Counted from the stretch's first letter, positions 43,757 through 53,004 are shown. The stretch is DNA of 64,000 nucleotides from an uncultured bacterium (GCA_934875375.1 CAKXHL010000003.1:62001-126000); one strand, 5' to 3'. Program-made: numbers and translations. The notes: generated by a model not told the origin, from the letters alone.

Positions 43757-44416
43757 ATGAAAGTGATTGTAGTCGGCGGCGGAAAAATCGGATTTTATCT
43801 GACCCAAACGCTGCTGGAGCACGGACATGAGCCGGTGCTCATCGAAAAGGATCCCGATGTCTGCCTGCGGGTTGCCAACAGCCTTGATCTGCCGGTAATC
43901 CAGGGGGACGGAACGGTATTGGACACATTGGAAAATGCCGGCATCCGAGACTGCGACGCTCTGATTGGTGTATCCGGTCAGGACGAAAGCAATCTGGTGG
44001 CCTGCCAGCTGGCCAAACGCTATTTCGGTGTGGAACGCACTGTGGCCCGGGTGAACAACCCCAAAAACCTGTCGGTCATGAAACAGCTGGGAGTGGATAT
44101 CCCCATCAGCAGTACCGATAGTATCGCCCGTTTGCTGGAACATGAAGTGGATACTGCCGTTATCAAGGAACTCATGAGCTTAAACCGCGGAGAAGCCTCT
44201 TTAAGCGAGTTGGAGCTGCCCAAAAATTACAAATTCCATGGCAGAACCTTAAGCCAGATGCAGCTGCCGGTGGAATCGATTATTGTCTCTATTTTCCGGG
44301 ACGGCAGCCTGATCATCCCCCGCGGCAACACCCAGCTGCTCAGCGGAGACCGAATGGTAGTCATGTGTAAAAGCCAAGCCATGCACGAACTGTGTCGGCT
44401 GCTGGAATTGCAGTAA
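43757..44416 (+). CDS. Potassium transport regulatory subunit, TrkA-like (second)
   Basis: 219 residues from ATG 43757 (MKVIVVGGGKIGFYLTQTL), GGAG eight bases upstream; an earlier in-frame reading overlaps that site. RCK_N with GGGKIG and IEKDPDVC, and a C-terminal TrkA_C domain (LPKNYKFHGRTLSQMQLPVESI). Second half of a paired system; in Clostridia two such genes side by side usually serve one TrkH-type channel encoded elsewhere. Confidence 0.92.
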   Translation: MKVIVVGGGKIGFYLTQTLLEHGHEPVLIEKDPDVCLRVANSLDLPVIQGDGTVLDTLENAGIRDCDALIGVSGQDESNLVACQLAKRYFGVERTVARVNNPKNLSVMKQLGVDIPISSTDSIARLLEHEVDTAVIKELMSLNRGEASLSELELPKNYKFHGRTLSQMQLPVESIIVSIFRDGSLIIPRGNTQLLSGDRMVVMCKSQAMHELCRLLELQ

Positions 44417-44425
44417 GGAGGAGCT

Positions 44426-45151
44426 ATGGGAGAAGAGTTTTGCTGGGAAGAGCTGTCCCCTTCTCTGTTTATCTGTGTGAGCAGCGCTCACAAATTTGGA
44501 ACCGATGCGTTTTTGCTCTCTGATTTTGCCGCTCCCAGGCGGAAAGATCTTTGCTGTGATTTGGGAACCGGCTGCGGTATCATTCCGCTGTTGTGGTTCC
44601 GAGACGATCCGCCCCGCCTGTGCTACGGGGCGGATATCCAAAAGCAGGCAATTGAGCAACTGGAACAATCCATTCAAAAAAACGGGTTAAAAAACCGCTT
44701 CATCCCACTTCTGACCGATCTGAAAGAACTTTCTTCCCTTCCCTGCGGGCCGCTGGATCTGGTGACCTGCAACCCGCCTTATAAAGCGCAGGGCAGCGGC
44801 ATTTTAAGCGAGACCGACGCGGAAAGAATTGCCCGGCACGAGGTATTATGTACCATTGAGGATGTTTGCCAAGCCGCATCCCGGCTTTTGCGTTTCGGCG
44901 GAAGGCTATGCCTTTGTCAAAGACCGGAACGGTTGTGCGATACACTATGCGCTATGCGTAGCGCCGGAATAGAGCCTAAACGAGTGCGCTTTGTCCAGCA
45001 GCGTCCGGCCTCTGCCCCTTGGCTTTTTTTAGTAGAGGGCAAAAAAGGCTCCAAACCCTACATGACGATAGAGCCTCCCCTTTTGGTAGAGGGGGAAGGC
45101 GGTTTCTCGCAGGAGATTTTGCGTATCTATCATAAAAAAGAGAATCTGTAA
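44426..45151 (+). CDS. TrmN6-like SAM-dependent methyltransferase
   Basis: 241 residues. SAM site DLGTGCGIIPLL (about residues 45-56) and catalytic NPPY motif (VTCNPPYKAQGSG), the pattern of adenine-N6 methylases such as E. coli TrmN6/YfiC, which modify A37 of tRNA1(Val). Nine bases after trkA and 18 before rsmI, forming an RNA-modification pair common in Firmicutes (yabB-yabC order). ATG 44426 follows AAGGAGGAG. Confidence 0.9.
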   Translation: MGEEFCWEELSPSLFICVSSAHKFGTDAFLLSDFAAPRRKDLCCDLGTGCGIIPLLWFRDDPPRLCYGADIQKQAIEQLEQSIQKNGLKNRFIPLLTDLKELSSLPCGPLDLVTCNPPYKAQGSGILSETDAERIARHEVLCTIEDVCQAASRLLRFGGRLCLCQRPERLCDTLCAMRSAGIEPKRVRFVQQRPASAPWLFLVEGKKGSKPYMTIEPPLLVEGEGGFSQEILRIYHKKENL

Positions 45152-45169
45152 AACAGGAGGGTACCTTTT

Positions 45170-46012
45170 ATGTCCGGAACTTTATACGTGGTAGGAACAC
45201 CGATTGGAAATTTATCGGATTTTTCCCCACGAGCGGTCCAAACGCTGCGCGAGGTGGATTTTATTGCAGCCGAGGACACCCGGGTTACCCAAAAACTGCT
45301 CAGTCATTTCCAGATCAAAAAGCCCATGATCAGCTATTATCAGCATAATCTGCGGGAAAGGGGAGAAGAAATTCTGGCGCGGATCGAAGCGGGAGAAAAC
45401 TGTGCCATCGCCACCGACGCCGGTATGCCCTGCATCTCCGATCCCGGGGAGGATCTGGTAGGGCTGTGTGCGGCCAGAGATATTCCTACGGTCGTCATTC
45501 CCGGTCCATCAGCTGCCATCTCCGCCCTGGCGGTTTCAGGACTTCCCACCTCCCGCTTTTGCTTTGAAGGCTTTTTGAGTACCAACCGAAAAAACCGGAT
45601 GGAACATCTGCATCAGATTTCCGGCGATCAGCATACGCTGATTTTTTATGAAGCGCCCCATAAGCTGATTTACACCCTTCAGGATATGCTGGAGGTACTG
45701 GGAGATCGGCGCATTGCCCTGTGCCGGGAACTGACCAAATTGCACGAGGAAATTATTCGCACCACCTTCTCCGGCGCATTGGAGCGGTACAGGGAAAAAT
45801 CCCCCAGAGGAGAATATGTGCTGATTATTGAAGGAGCGCCAGAGCCGGAAAAAACCTCCCTGACCCTGGAGGAAGCGGCAGCGCAGGTTAAAGCATTGCG
45901 GGAATCCGGGATCTCAGTTTCTGACGCTGCAAAACAGGTGGCAAAACAAACCGGATACAAAAAAGGAGAGCTGTACCGGCTTGCGTTGGAAGATGAAAAT
46001 TCCACTCTTTAA
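45170..46012 (+). CDS. rsmI: 16S rRNA (cytidine-1402-2'-O)-methyltransferase
   Basis: 280 residues. Tetrapyrrole methylase-fold enzyme methylating C1402 of 16S rRNA. Signatures: LYVVGTPIGNLSDFSPRAVQTL, AEDTR, ATDAGMPCISDPG, VIPGPSA and FYEAPHKL. A C-terminal helical region KQVAKQTGYKKGELYRLAL is typical. ATG 45170 is preceded by AGGAGGG. Confidence 0.97.
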   Translation: MSGTLYVVGTPIGNLSDFSPRAVQTLREVDFIAAEDTRVTQKLLSHFQIKKPMISYYQHNLRERGEEILARIEAGENCAIATDAGMPCISDPGEDLVGLCAARDIPTVVIPGPSAAISALAVSGLPTSRFCFEGFLSTNRKNRMEHLHQISGDQHTLIFYEAPHKLIYTLQDMLEVLGDRRIALCRELTKLHEEIIRTTFSGALERYREKSPRGEYVLIIEGAPEPEKTSLTLEEAAAQVKALRESGISVSDAAKQVAKQTGYKKGELYRLALEDENSTL

Positions 46013-46140
46013 CACAGAACCGTGCAGCCTGGAACAAAGGTATCATCAGCCGTCGGGTTCTTCACTGGAAGGGCCGGTTCCAACACCTTCTTTTCCGTTT
46101 CTTTTCTGCATATTCTTTTAGCAGAAAGGAGGCGGATTTT

Positions 46141-47130
46141 TTGCGTTTTTTACTCTTTTTTTCCGTTTTGGCGCTGATTTTTGTCAACGGCTGGACCGAC
46201 GCCCCCAATGCCATCGCCGGCGTTGTAGCTACCGGCAGCATGCCTTACCGTGCTGCCGCCTGGATGGCTGCCGCCTGTAATTTGGCAGGAGCGTTGTTTT
46301 TCTGCCTGATGGGTGGTCAGGTAGCTAAAACCATTCTGAATCTGACCGATTTTTCCCAATCGGGAGAGGCCGGTTTTTGCGCACTGGCAGGATGCTTTTT
46401 ATCGGTAGTCTTGTTTGCCGCTGCCGCTTGGTATTGGGGGATCCCCACCAGCGAAAGTCATGGACTGATGGCCGGAATGCTGGGCAGCGGCCTGGCACTA
46501 GGCACAGGCGGCGCCGTCCATTGGCAGGATTGGCAGCCAGTGCTGGCAGGGCTCTTTCTTTCGCTGGGGCTGGGTTTTTTGCTGGGATGGATTTTATACC
46601 GTCTTGCAGGACCTATACTTTACCAATTGGGAGAAAAGCGCCTGTCCATATGGCAAAAAACTGGCGCTGCTGCTTGCGCAGTGATGCACGGAGGACAGGA
46701 CGGGCAAAAATTCGCTGCCATGCTGGGATTGGCCTGGCAAATGGCGGCGAATCTTCCATCACTTGGCAAGCAGCCAATCTCCATAGCTGCCGTATTGTGT
46801 GCCGCAGCCATGGGAATCGGAACTTTGTGCGGCGGACGGCGGATTATTCAGAAAACCGCAGTCGAGATGGTCAAAATTGATAAATCCCAAGGGGCAGCAG
46901 CAGATCTCGCCTCCGCTGCTGCTCTGCTTGTCCTTTCTCTGCTGGGACTTCCGGTAAGCACTACCCACACCAAGACTGCCTCATTAGCCGGATGTTCCGC
47001 CGCACGCTGCCGCAAATCCGTACAGCTTTCGGTTGCCGGACAGATGTTGTCCGCCTGGCTGCTGACCTTTCCACTATGCGGACTTCTCGCCTGGCTGTTG
47101 ACCCATCTTCTTCTGGCTCTTTCGCAATGA
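46141..47130 (+). CDS. Inorganic phosphate transporter, PiT family
   Basis: 329 residues, about ten membrane segments in two repeats. Conserved NGWTDAPNAIAGVVATG near the N terminus and the second-repeat GLPVSTTHTKTASLAG; GIPTSESHG is also present. Symports phosphate with H+ or Na+. Start TTG at 46141 after AAAGGAGG. The loop between halves is short, without the large cytoplasmic domain of PitA of enterobacteria. No PhoU-like gene adjoins it. Confidence 0.92.
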   Translation: MRFLLFFSVLALIFVNGWTDAPNAIAGVVATGSMPYRAAAWMAAACNLAGALFFCLMGGQVAKTILNLTDFSQSGEAGFCALAGCFLSVVLFAAAAWYWGIPTSESHGLMAGMLGSGLALGTGGAVHWQDWQPVLAGLFLSLGLGFLLGWILYRLAGPILYQLGEKRLSIWQKTGAAACAVMHGGQDGQKFAAMLGLAWQMAANLPSLGKQPISIAAVLCAAAMGIGTLCGGRRIIQKTAVEMVKIDKSQGAAADLASAAALLVLSLLGLPVSTTHTKTASLAGCSAARCRKSVQLSVAGQMLSAWLLTFPLCGLLAWLLTHLLLALSQ

Positions 47131-47244
47131 AAAAGCAAGGTTCTCTCACACCGGATGAACCACTGCCCCCAAAACAGCCTTACACTACGGCTTTTTCGCC
47201 TGTCCCGTTATTTTCCTGGGCTGCGCGTGTGAAATTTAGAAAAA

Positions 47245-47280
47245 GCTATAAAAAGGCGGGAAAACCCGCCTTTTTATAGC
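47245..47280. terminator. Bidirectional terminator between PiT and peptidoglycan-binding genes
   Basis: GCTATAAAAAGGCGGG/CCCGCCTTTTTATAGC, a perfect 16-base-pair stem with an AAAA loop. Confidence 0.93.
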
Positions 47281-47291
47281 TTTGATATCTT

Positions 47292-49646
47292 TTAAAGCGT
47301 TTCATCCCGCCGCGGCATGCCATTTTGCTCAAACAAACCGGCCTCCATCATCGGATCGTCCCGCCAAGCCCGACGATCAGCTGAAAGCTCCGGGTGCGCA
47401 CGCAGCAAATCCTGAAGCTGTTTTCTAAGCTGCCGGATTTGGACGTCTGCCCCCACTGCCGGAACAGCAGAATCCGCTTGCCCTTCATAAGGAACCGAAG
47501 TGCCGGATGACACAGAATCGTTCCATGCCATAACGAACGGTTGAGCCTGCTGCGAAGCCGCCTGGACTCTCAGATCATTATAAACCTGGACAATCCGGTT
47601 CCAGGTTTGCTGACCGATAATACTGTCTGCGGTCAGGCCAAACTGCCGTTGGAAAGCTACCACCGCGCTGCGAGTGGCATTTCCAAAAATTCCGTCGGTT
47701 GCTACGCGAGGGATATTGGTATAGGTATTGGCAATGTAATTGAGATACCGCTGCATCTTCAGCACATTGGCGCCGCTGGAGCCAACCCGTAACGGTGTGC
47801 CAGGATATTGATCCGAGGCAGTTCCAGTGGCAATCTGCGTTGAAGCTTCGCACAGCCGGTTCCATGTGGCCTGCCCTACGATGCCGTCTGCGGTCAGGCC
47901 ATAATTCCGCTGGAAGGCCACTACTGCATTCCGCGTTCCCGCACCGAAAATTCCGTCGGAGGCAACCTTCGGAATACCGGGATCGTAGTCTGCAATATAG
48001 CTCAACCAAGCCTGCAGCGTGCTGACATCCCGACCGAAATCGCCCTGCCGCAGCGGTGTACCGGGATAAGACGGGCAGCTGGTCGTGGAGCCGGGCAGCT
48101 GCACCACCAGTTCCAAATATATTTTATACAATTTGTCCCAAGTGGCTTTTCCCACAATGCCGTCCTGCGTAAGATTAAACTGACGCTGAAAGGTTCTAAC
48201 CGCGTTGGCGGTTTCTGGTCCGTATATACCGTCGATGTCCACCGCGGGCACCGTTTGATAAAACATATTAACTGTACTCAAATAAAACTGTATAATAGAA
48301 ACGCCCAGACCGGTGGACCCCTCTTTCAGTACATTGCCGGGATAAGAGCCCGCGTTGGACGGGAGGTTTTCATTTTCCGCCCCCAATTCCGCCAATTTGG
48401 TCACGGCGACATAGATATATGAAATTTTATACCAGGTGGCTTTTCCTACGATGCCGTCCTGTGCGAGATTAAATATGCTTTGGAACGTTTTAACCGCATT
48501 TTCGGTAGCAGTGCCAAATACTCCATCCTCTGTAATACTGCCGATAAGGGGATAGTTACGCCGGATACGGTTGAGCTTCGCCTGAAGGATCTGCACATAG
48601 GTCCCTTGGGAACCCAGCCGCAAAGGTGTACCGGGATAGGATTGCGGAATATCCTGAATATTGTTGGTTTCCAGCAGTTCAATATTGTCGCCATAATAGT
48701 ATTTTAAAATTCCCAGCGGCGTATAGCCTTGATTGGCCAAATCTACCGTTCCCCATTGCTTTAGTCCGGAGCAGCTTACCTGCCGCCCATCGCAATATTC
48801 GGTGAAGAATGGCCCTCTGGAGCCAATGCGGCTGACGTAGACATTAAAAATATCGTCCACAATGCGGCTGATATTCTCAAAAATATTTCGTCCTTTGACA
48901 TATTTCTGGTCATATTGGGTAGAATTCGTAATTTGGAAATTATATCCTTGGCTGGGGTACCATTCCGTATAGACCCGGTTGAGCGCCAGGGAAATCTGCG
49001 CGTAAATATTGGCGCGGATAGCATTTTCCGGCCAGGTAGGGTAAATTTCGCTGGAGCAAACATTTTTTATATAATCCGGAAACGAAACATAGACATTTTC
49101 AGCATTGGAGCGGGGTGTTCCCAAATGCACGACAATTTGACTGGGAACAATCACGCTTTGCAGTACCTGTGGGCGCACTTCTCGCTCTATGGGATTCTCC
49201 GGCAGCCGTGGCTGATCTAATTGTTGCTGTGGTGAACAATCCGGCTCGCAGTCGGCCTGTGCCAAACTGTGAGCAGGCGTTTCGAAAATAAAGTCTGTAT
49301 TATTGGTATAAGCTTCCCGGTCAAAGGGGATCAATTCAACTTGCTGCAGCGTTGTCTGAGCCTCAAACACCTGCACCCGTCGGATCAACTGGTTGGCAAA
49401 ATTAAATGCCCGGATGGTAATATCATAAGTAGTATATGGAACTCCTTCATATGTTTCGTCCAAAGAAAGTGATTTGGGAAGCGTATCGACTTCGATCGGT
49501 TCCGTTTTTCCTTCCCGATCCACCTCCACCGTACGAATGACGCTTTCCCCTCCGGCGCCCGGGCGGGAAATGATAACGGTGGCGTTCGTGATGGGACGGG
49601 CCTGCCGCGCTGTAAAAAGCTGTGCGACAATATAGCCTTTGCTCAT
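47292..49646 (-). CDS. Protein with four peptidoglycan-binding repeats
   Basis: 784 residues. The N-terminal part (1-330) has a beta region (YIVAQLFTARQARPITNATVIISR) and a domain resembling spore-type lytic proteins of clostridia. Four PG_binding_1 modules follow (about 340-425, 437-515, 530-605, 618-695), each with YPGTPLRxGSxGxxV, a FGxxTxxAVxxFQ helix and DGIVGxxTW. The tail (700-784) is charged. No signal peptide, so it may act in the mother cell, consistent with a spore cortex or coat protein, though this is inference. ATG 49646 follows GGAGGG. No catalytic motif recognised. Confidence 0.85.
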   Translation of the reverse strand: MSKGYIVAQLFTARQARPITNATVIISRPGAGGESVIRTVEVDREGKTEPIEVDTLPKSLSLDETYEGVPYTTYDITIRAFNFANQLIRRVQVFEAQTTLQQVELIPFDREAYTNNTDFIFETPAHSLAQADCEPDCSPQQQLDQPRLPENPIEREVRPQVLQSVIVPSQIVVHLGTPRSNAENVYVSFPDYIKNVCSSEIYPTWPENAIRANIYAQISLALNRVYTEWYPSQGYNFQITNSTQYDQKYVKGRNIFENISRIVDDIFNVYVSRIGSRGPFFTEYCDGRQVSCSGLKQWGTVDLANQGYTPLGILKYYYGDNIELLETNNIQDIPQSYPGTPLRLGSQGTYVQILQAKLNRIRRNYPLIGSITEDGVFGTATENAVKTFQSIFNLAQDGIVGKATWYKISYIYVAVTKLAELGAENENLPSNAGSYPGNVLKEGSTGLGVSIIQFYLSTVNMFYQTVPAVDIDGIYGPETANAVRTFQRQFNLTQDGIVGKATWDKLYKIYLELVVQLPGSTTSCPSYPGTPLRQGDFGRDVSTLQAWLSYIADYDPGIPKVASDGIFGAGTRNAVVAFQRNYGLTADGIVGQATWNRLCEASTQIATGTASDQYPGTPLRVGSSGANVLKMQRYLNYIANTYTNIPRVATDGIFGNATRSAVVAFQRQFGLTADSIIGQQTWNRIVQVYNDLRVQAASQQAQPFVMAWNDSVSSGTSVPYEGQADSAVPAVGADVQIRQLRKQLQDLLRAHPELSADRRAWRDDPMMEAGLFEQNGMPRRDETL

Positions 49647-49873
49647 AAAAGCCCTCCTTTATATAAATCAAACCGTTTCAACGGTTCTTACCTTATTTTG
49701 CTATGCAAAAGTGTAGAAAAATCCGGTGCCGCTCTGGAGGCGGCACACACATAAAATTTCAGTGCACGGGGCCGGAAGGCCTATATGCGTGAAACTTCAT
49801 GCATCATCCGCCTTGCACGTCATCGTGGCATGCTTCGGATACATGATGTTTTGTGCCAAAGCGCTCAAAAATA

Positions 49874-51013
49874 TTACTGCTGAATATTCGTTCTAGCTAG
49901 GCTTTCCTGAATTTGGCTTACTTGGGGAGAGCCTAGGCCGGTACACAAATCCCAGCCTTTCCGGGCCTGATATAAACGGCTTTCCCCTTGTATGATATCA
50001 TAAAAATACGGCTGAGGTTCCAGATACCGGATTCCGCCGGCCAGCTGGTACAGATTCTGCGGTAATGCCGTACCTCCCCGCTGCCGAATTCCAGCCAGTA
50101 CTGCCGCCCATGCGGGCGCGGCGAAACTGGTGCCGCCAGCTTTGCCCCATCCAGCAGAGCCGGAAATCTCAATACTGTGGTAAATGGCAACGCCATAATC
50201 CGGATCCGCACAGAAACTGACGTCCGGCGTGCCGCGCATCCCGTTTGTCTGTTCCTGGATACCCTCCATTCGGGTCTGGGCCGGTGTGATGGAAAAAAAT
50301 TGACTAGGCCCCCCTCCGCCGCTATACCAGGCTATTTCGCTGATCCGCTCTCCCGTATCAGACAAAACCAGACTGGTGCCGCCTGCGGAAAGAACCAACC
50401 CTGAAGTGGAGGGAAAAAATGGAACGGCAGACTGATCTCCAGCAGAGCCTACAAATGCTGTCGATGGATATAGGCGAAAAACACGTTCCAGCTCCGATTG
50501 GCCGGGGCGCTCCTGCTCTCCCCAACTCATGGATATCACATCCGCGCCCAAGCCCGCCGCCAGATCTGCCGCCTGCATCAGATCCCCAATTCGGTCCGAA
50601 GCGGCGTAGACCAATAGCAGATCCGCCTCTGGCGCCAGTGCATGGGCCCATTCTACGTCCAATGTCGTTTCCAACGCCCAATCCGAATCTAAAACCTCTG
50701 GGACAGCACCGATCCGCCGAATTGTCAAACGAGCTGCAGGCAAAGAAAAAAAGCTGCTGAAAAAGGAAAGATCCGATTCTATATTGGGCTGAAGTCCAGT
50801 AGTAATCAGCGCAATAGTCTGACCAAGGCCGGTGGAATTTGCCGGGAAATCATAAGCAGAACGGATCTGCTGTGGCGTATAACCGCCCTGGAAATTTTCA
50901 TCCAGCCTGGTAGCGAGCCGGACAAACGGTCTTGCCTTGCGCGGTGCAAAAACATGCTGGTTGCAGCAGCACTGCAAGGGACATTCCTCCTTTTCTTCTG
51001 ATCCGGTTTCCAT
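49874..51013 (-). CDS. Sedolisin (S53) family serine-carboxyl peptidase without prodomain
   Basis: 379 residues from ATG 51013 (METGSEEKEECPLQCC). The mature catalytic fold starts at once (GGYTPQQIRSAYDFP). The Glu-Asp pair is in ALETTLDVEWAHALAP (E and D four apart), the oxyanion Asp in FVGSAGDQSA, and the Ser in GGTSFAAP; the calcium-site end reads GWDLCTGLGSP. Normal sedolisins carry an N-terminal prodomain of about 180 residues and a signal peptide; both are missing here, and there is a Cys-rich leader CPLQCCC instead. The longer upstream start (51100) lies inside a terminator hairpin and has no ribosome site. Probably intracellular or spore-associated. Confidence 0.88.
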   Translation of the reverse strand: METGSEEKEECPLQCCCNQHVFAPRKARPFVRLATRLDENFQGGYTPQQIRSAYDFPANSTGLGQTIALITTGLQPNIESDLSFFSSFFSLPAARLTIRRIGAVPEVLDSDWALETTLDVEWAHALAPEADLLLVYAASDRIGDLMQAADLAAGLGADVISMSWGEQERPGQSELERVFRLYPSTAFVGSAGDQSAVPFFPSTSGLVLSAGGTSLVLSDTGERISEIAWYSGGGGPSQFFSITPAQTRMEGIQEQTNGMRGTPDVSFCADPDYGVAIYHSIEISGSAGWGKAGGTSFAAPAWAAVLAGIRQRGGTALPQNLYQLAGGIRYLEPQPYFYDIIQGESRLYQARKGWDLCTGLGSPQVSQIQESLARTNIQQ

Positions 51014-51065
51014 GGTTTTTCCGCCTGTCTCTCCCGAAAGGCGAAAACGCCAAAAGAACAGTCGG

Positions 51066-51118
51066 CAAAAACGGCCGGCGAAAGCTTTTGCGGATAGCAT
51101 ATACTTTTCGTCGGCCGT
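51066..51118 (-). terminator. Terminator of the small-gene operon
   Basis: ACGGCCGGCGAAAG pairs with CTTTTCGTCGGCCGT with one bulged T; TTTTT follows on the minus strand. It separates the 51-53 kb operon from the sedolisin gene. Confidence 0.8.
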
Positions 51119-51147
51119 CCTTTTTTACCGGAATACCGGCAATGCGT

Positions 51148-51264
51148 TCACAACAGCAGATAGAGGATGCCAAGCATCAGCTTCGGATCCGCCTTGTTTA
51201 CATATAAGGCGATCAGAACGCCTAACAGCAGCAATCCATCTCTCTGCGGCAGGTGCAGCAGCAT
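51148..51264 (-). CDS. Small hydrophobic protein, 38 residues
   Basis: ATG 51264, nine bases after GGAGG, to TGA at 51148. The peptide begins MLLHLPQRDGLLLLGVLIAL and ends MLGILYLLL, with a short polar hinge (NKADPK). It is one membrane-type helix pair or a single spanning helix. Last gene of the operon 53.0-51.1 kb. Small proteins of this look close similar operons in Ruminococcaceae, from memory only. Function unknown. Confidence 0.7.
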   Translation of the reverse strand: MLLHLPQRDGLLLLGVLIALYVNKADPKLMLGILYLLL

Positions 51265-51281
51265 GAGGGGACTCCCTCCGT

Positions 51282-52379
51282 CTATTTTTTTTTAGGATTT
51301 TCCCCTCTCCAAAAGCTTCTGCGCCGAAATGGCGGCTTCTGCGGCGGTGCCGGCGGGATATAGCGTTCCTCTTTTGCCGCCACCGCGTCCGGATGAAAAA
51401 CCGGGACCCTACCTGGCCGGTCCGGTATAAAACCGTCCGGATGATAGGGAGACCGGGACGGCGGCGAATCCGGTTTCGGCGATCTTGGCTGCCGCGGATC
51501 GGAATCCAAAGGCGGTGCCGGTGGCGCTGGTGGAACAGGATGGGACGGCGCTGGCATAACAGGCTGTAATTCTGACACGGAAAGACGCAATGTCTCCCGC
51601 GGCGGTGCAGCCTCTTCCTTTGCCGGCTGTTCCGGCAGAGGGAACAGATCATCCGGCGCAAAAGCCGGCAAAACCTGTTCTTTTTGAATATCCGTCAAAA
51701 AATCCGCCTGAGGCACATTAGATTCGGGCAGATTCGGGGAAAAAACGTCTTCCCGGCTTTGGCCAGCATTCGCCGACGCTGCGGCCGGACCATTCTGAAA
51801 CCCGCTTTCGCTGGAAAATCCTATGTTCTCAATGGTATGCGATATGTTGGAAAGGCTCTGCAGTAAATCTGCCTCAGGTTCCGAGGGCAACGGCGGATGA
51901 AGGTATCCTCCTGGCGGCAAATGGGAGGGGATCGCGGGTGTAAATTCTAAAAGCCTTTCCCCGGTTTCCCGCTCGACCGGCATAGCAATCGGCCGCTGCG
52001 GTATTTCCGGCGGTTCCTGCAAAGGCTGCCGTTCATTTTGCCAGACAGGTTTTGGGCTTCCATATAAAAAATCTCCGGCATCCAACCGATCGGGACGATC
52101 CGGCAGAATGGGCGGCGTTTGCAAATCGGCTTCCTTCGGCTGGGCAACGGCGGCATCCTGCATCTTCTCAGGAGCCGTTTGTTGCAGCTTCTCCTCCGGA
52201 CGCGCGGATAACACTTTTTCGGATGAATTTTTCATAACATTCGAATTCTGTGCAGGTGCCTTGTCAACGTTTGCAAACGCCTGCTGCTTTTTGGCTAATT
52301 CCTGCAGTTGGCGCAGGGCATTTTCCCGCATACGGAGAAATTCTTCCCGGGAAAGCCCTCCTTTGTTCCAATGATCCAT
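51282..52379 (-). CDS. Proline-rich hypothetical protein
   Basis: 365 residues from ATG 52379 (MDHWNKGGLSREEFLRMRE), chosen because GGAG is eight bases upstream. The short helical N terminus is followed by a long low-complexity region rich in Pro, Glu and Gln (residues 40-300, with PVPPAPPAPPLDSD) and a basic end (PPFRRRSFWRGENPKKK). No domain recognised; likely disordered, possibly a spore-coat or scaffold protein. Follows the 127-residue gene by two bases. Confidence 0.7.
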   Translation of the reverse strand: MDHWNKGGLSREEFLRMRENALRQLQELAKKQQAFANVDKAPAQNSNVMKNSSEKVLSARPEEKLQQTAPEKMQDAAVAQPKEADLQTPPILPDRPDRLDAGDFLYGSPKPVWQNERQPLQEPPEIPQRPIAMPVERETGERLLEFTPAIPSHLPPGGYLHPPLPSEPEADLLQSLSNISHTIENIGFSSESGFQNGPAAASANAGQSREDVFSPNLPESNVPQADFLTDIQKEQVLPAFAPDDLFPLPEQPAKEEAAPPRETLRLSVSELQPVMPAPSHPVPPAPPAPPLDSDPRQPRSPKPDSPPSRSPYHPDGFIPDRPGRVPVFHPDAVAAKEERYIPPAPPQKPPFRRRSFWRGENPKKK

Positions 52380-52381
52380 AG

Positions 52382-52765
52382 TCATCTCTCCTCTTCGTCT
52401 GCTGTTTTTGCTTCCGGGCCGCTGGAAAAACGAAGCAGCGGCAGCAGGTTTGCCAGCCGCATTATCTTGATGACATCTTCTGTCCGGGCAGCCCGCTCCG
52501 GGGTAAGGTGCGGCTGAAGCGCCCGCAGCAGCCGGATATTCTTATCATCATCCTGCAGCTTGGAAACAATGCGCAGGATCTGCTCAAAATCCGCCGTATC
52601 CGGAGCTTTCGCACCCGGCGGTTCCTCCGGTGACGGTTCTTTCTTCTGCGATGGAGCGGACTGCATCAGCCCGCCCAGCAGATCGAATAAACCGTCCATT
52701 CCTCCCGAATCTTTCCCCGCCTCACTTCCCAAAAGGCCGTCCAACAGGTCGGAAAGTTCACTCAT
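52382..52765 (-). CDS. Hypothetical protein, 127 residues
   Basis: Begins MSELSDLLDGLLGSEAGKDS with repeated DLLxGLL/GLFDLLGGLM segments, then a Pro/Glu linker and a helical half (FEQILRIVSKLQDDDKNIRLLRALQPHL). The start overlaps the preceding gene's stop (ATGA), so translation is coupled. Function unknown; the helical repeats suggest assembly into a complex with its neighbours. Confidence 0.75.
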   Translation of the reverse strand: MSELSDLLDGLLGSEAGKDSGGMDGLFDLLGGLMQSAPSQKKEPSPEEPPGAKAPDTADFEQILRIVSKLQDDDKNIRLLRALQPHLTPERAARTEDVIKIMRLANLLPLLRFSSGPEAKTADEEER

Positions 52766-53004
52766 GACTCTTTCTGCCTCCCGAGTTCTTTCAAAAGCCT
52801 GCCGACAATGCCGGAATTCAGCAGCATTTCTAGCTTTTTCGGGTCGGAAAGCAGGCCGTATATCTGCTCATTTACCACAATCTTGCCATCCTGCATGACG
52901 CCGGAGAGTTTTTCCTGCAGCTCCCGCTTGGAAATTCCCGTTTTTTCGCTCGCCAGCTGCAGCAATCCTTCCAGCTTTTCTTCCTCAATGAAAAATTCAT
53001 GCAT
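52762..53004 (-). CDS. Hypothetical protein, 80 residues
   Basis: First gene of the four-gene operon. From ATG 53004 (MHEFFIEEEKLEGLLQLASE), with a GGTGG-type site eight bases before. All-helical appearance, ending GIVGRLLKELGRQKES. A GTG four codons upstream is an alternative start. No family recognised. Divergent from the phosphodiesterase gene. Confidence 0.72.
   Translation of the reverse strand: MHEFFIEEEKLEGLLQLASEKTGISKRELQEKLSGVMQDGKIVVNEQIYGLLSDPKKLEMLLNSGIVGRLLKELGRQKES

Noticed and set aside
51014..51100. Longer sedolisin start at 51100
   Set aside because: It lies within a strong terminator hairpin and lacks a ribosome site.
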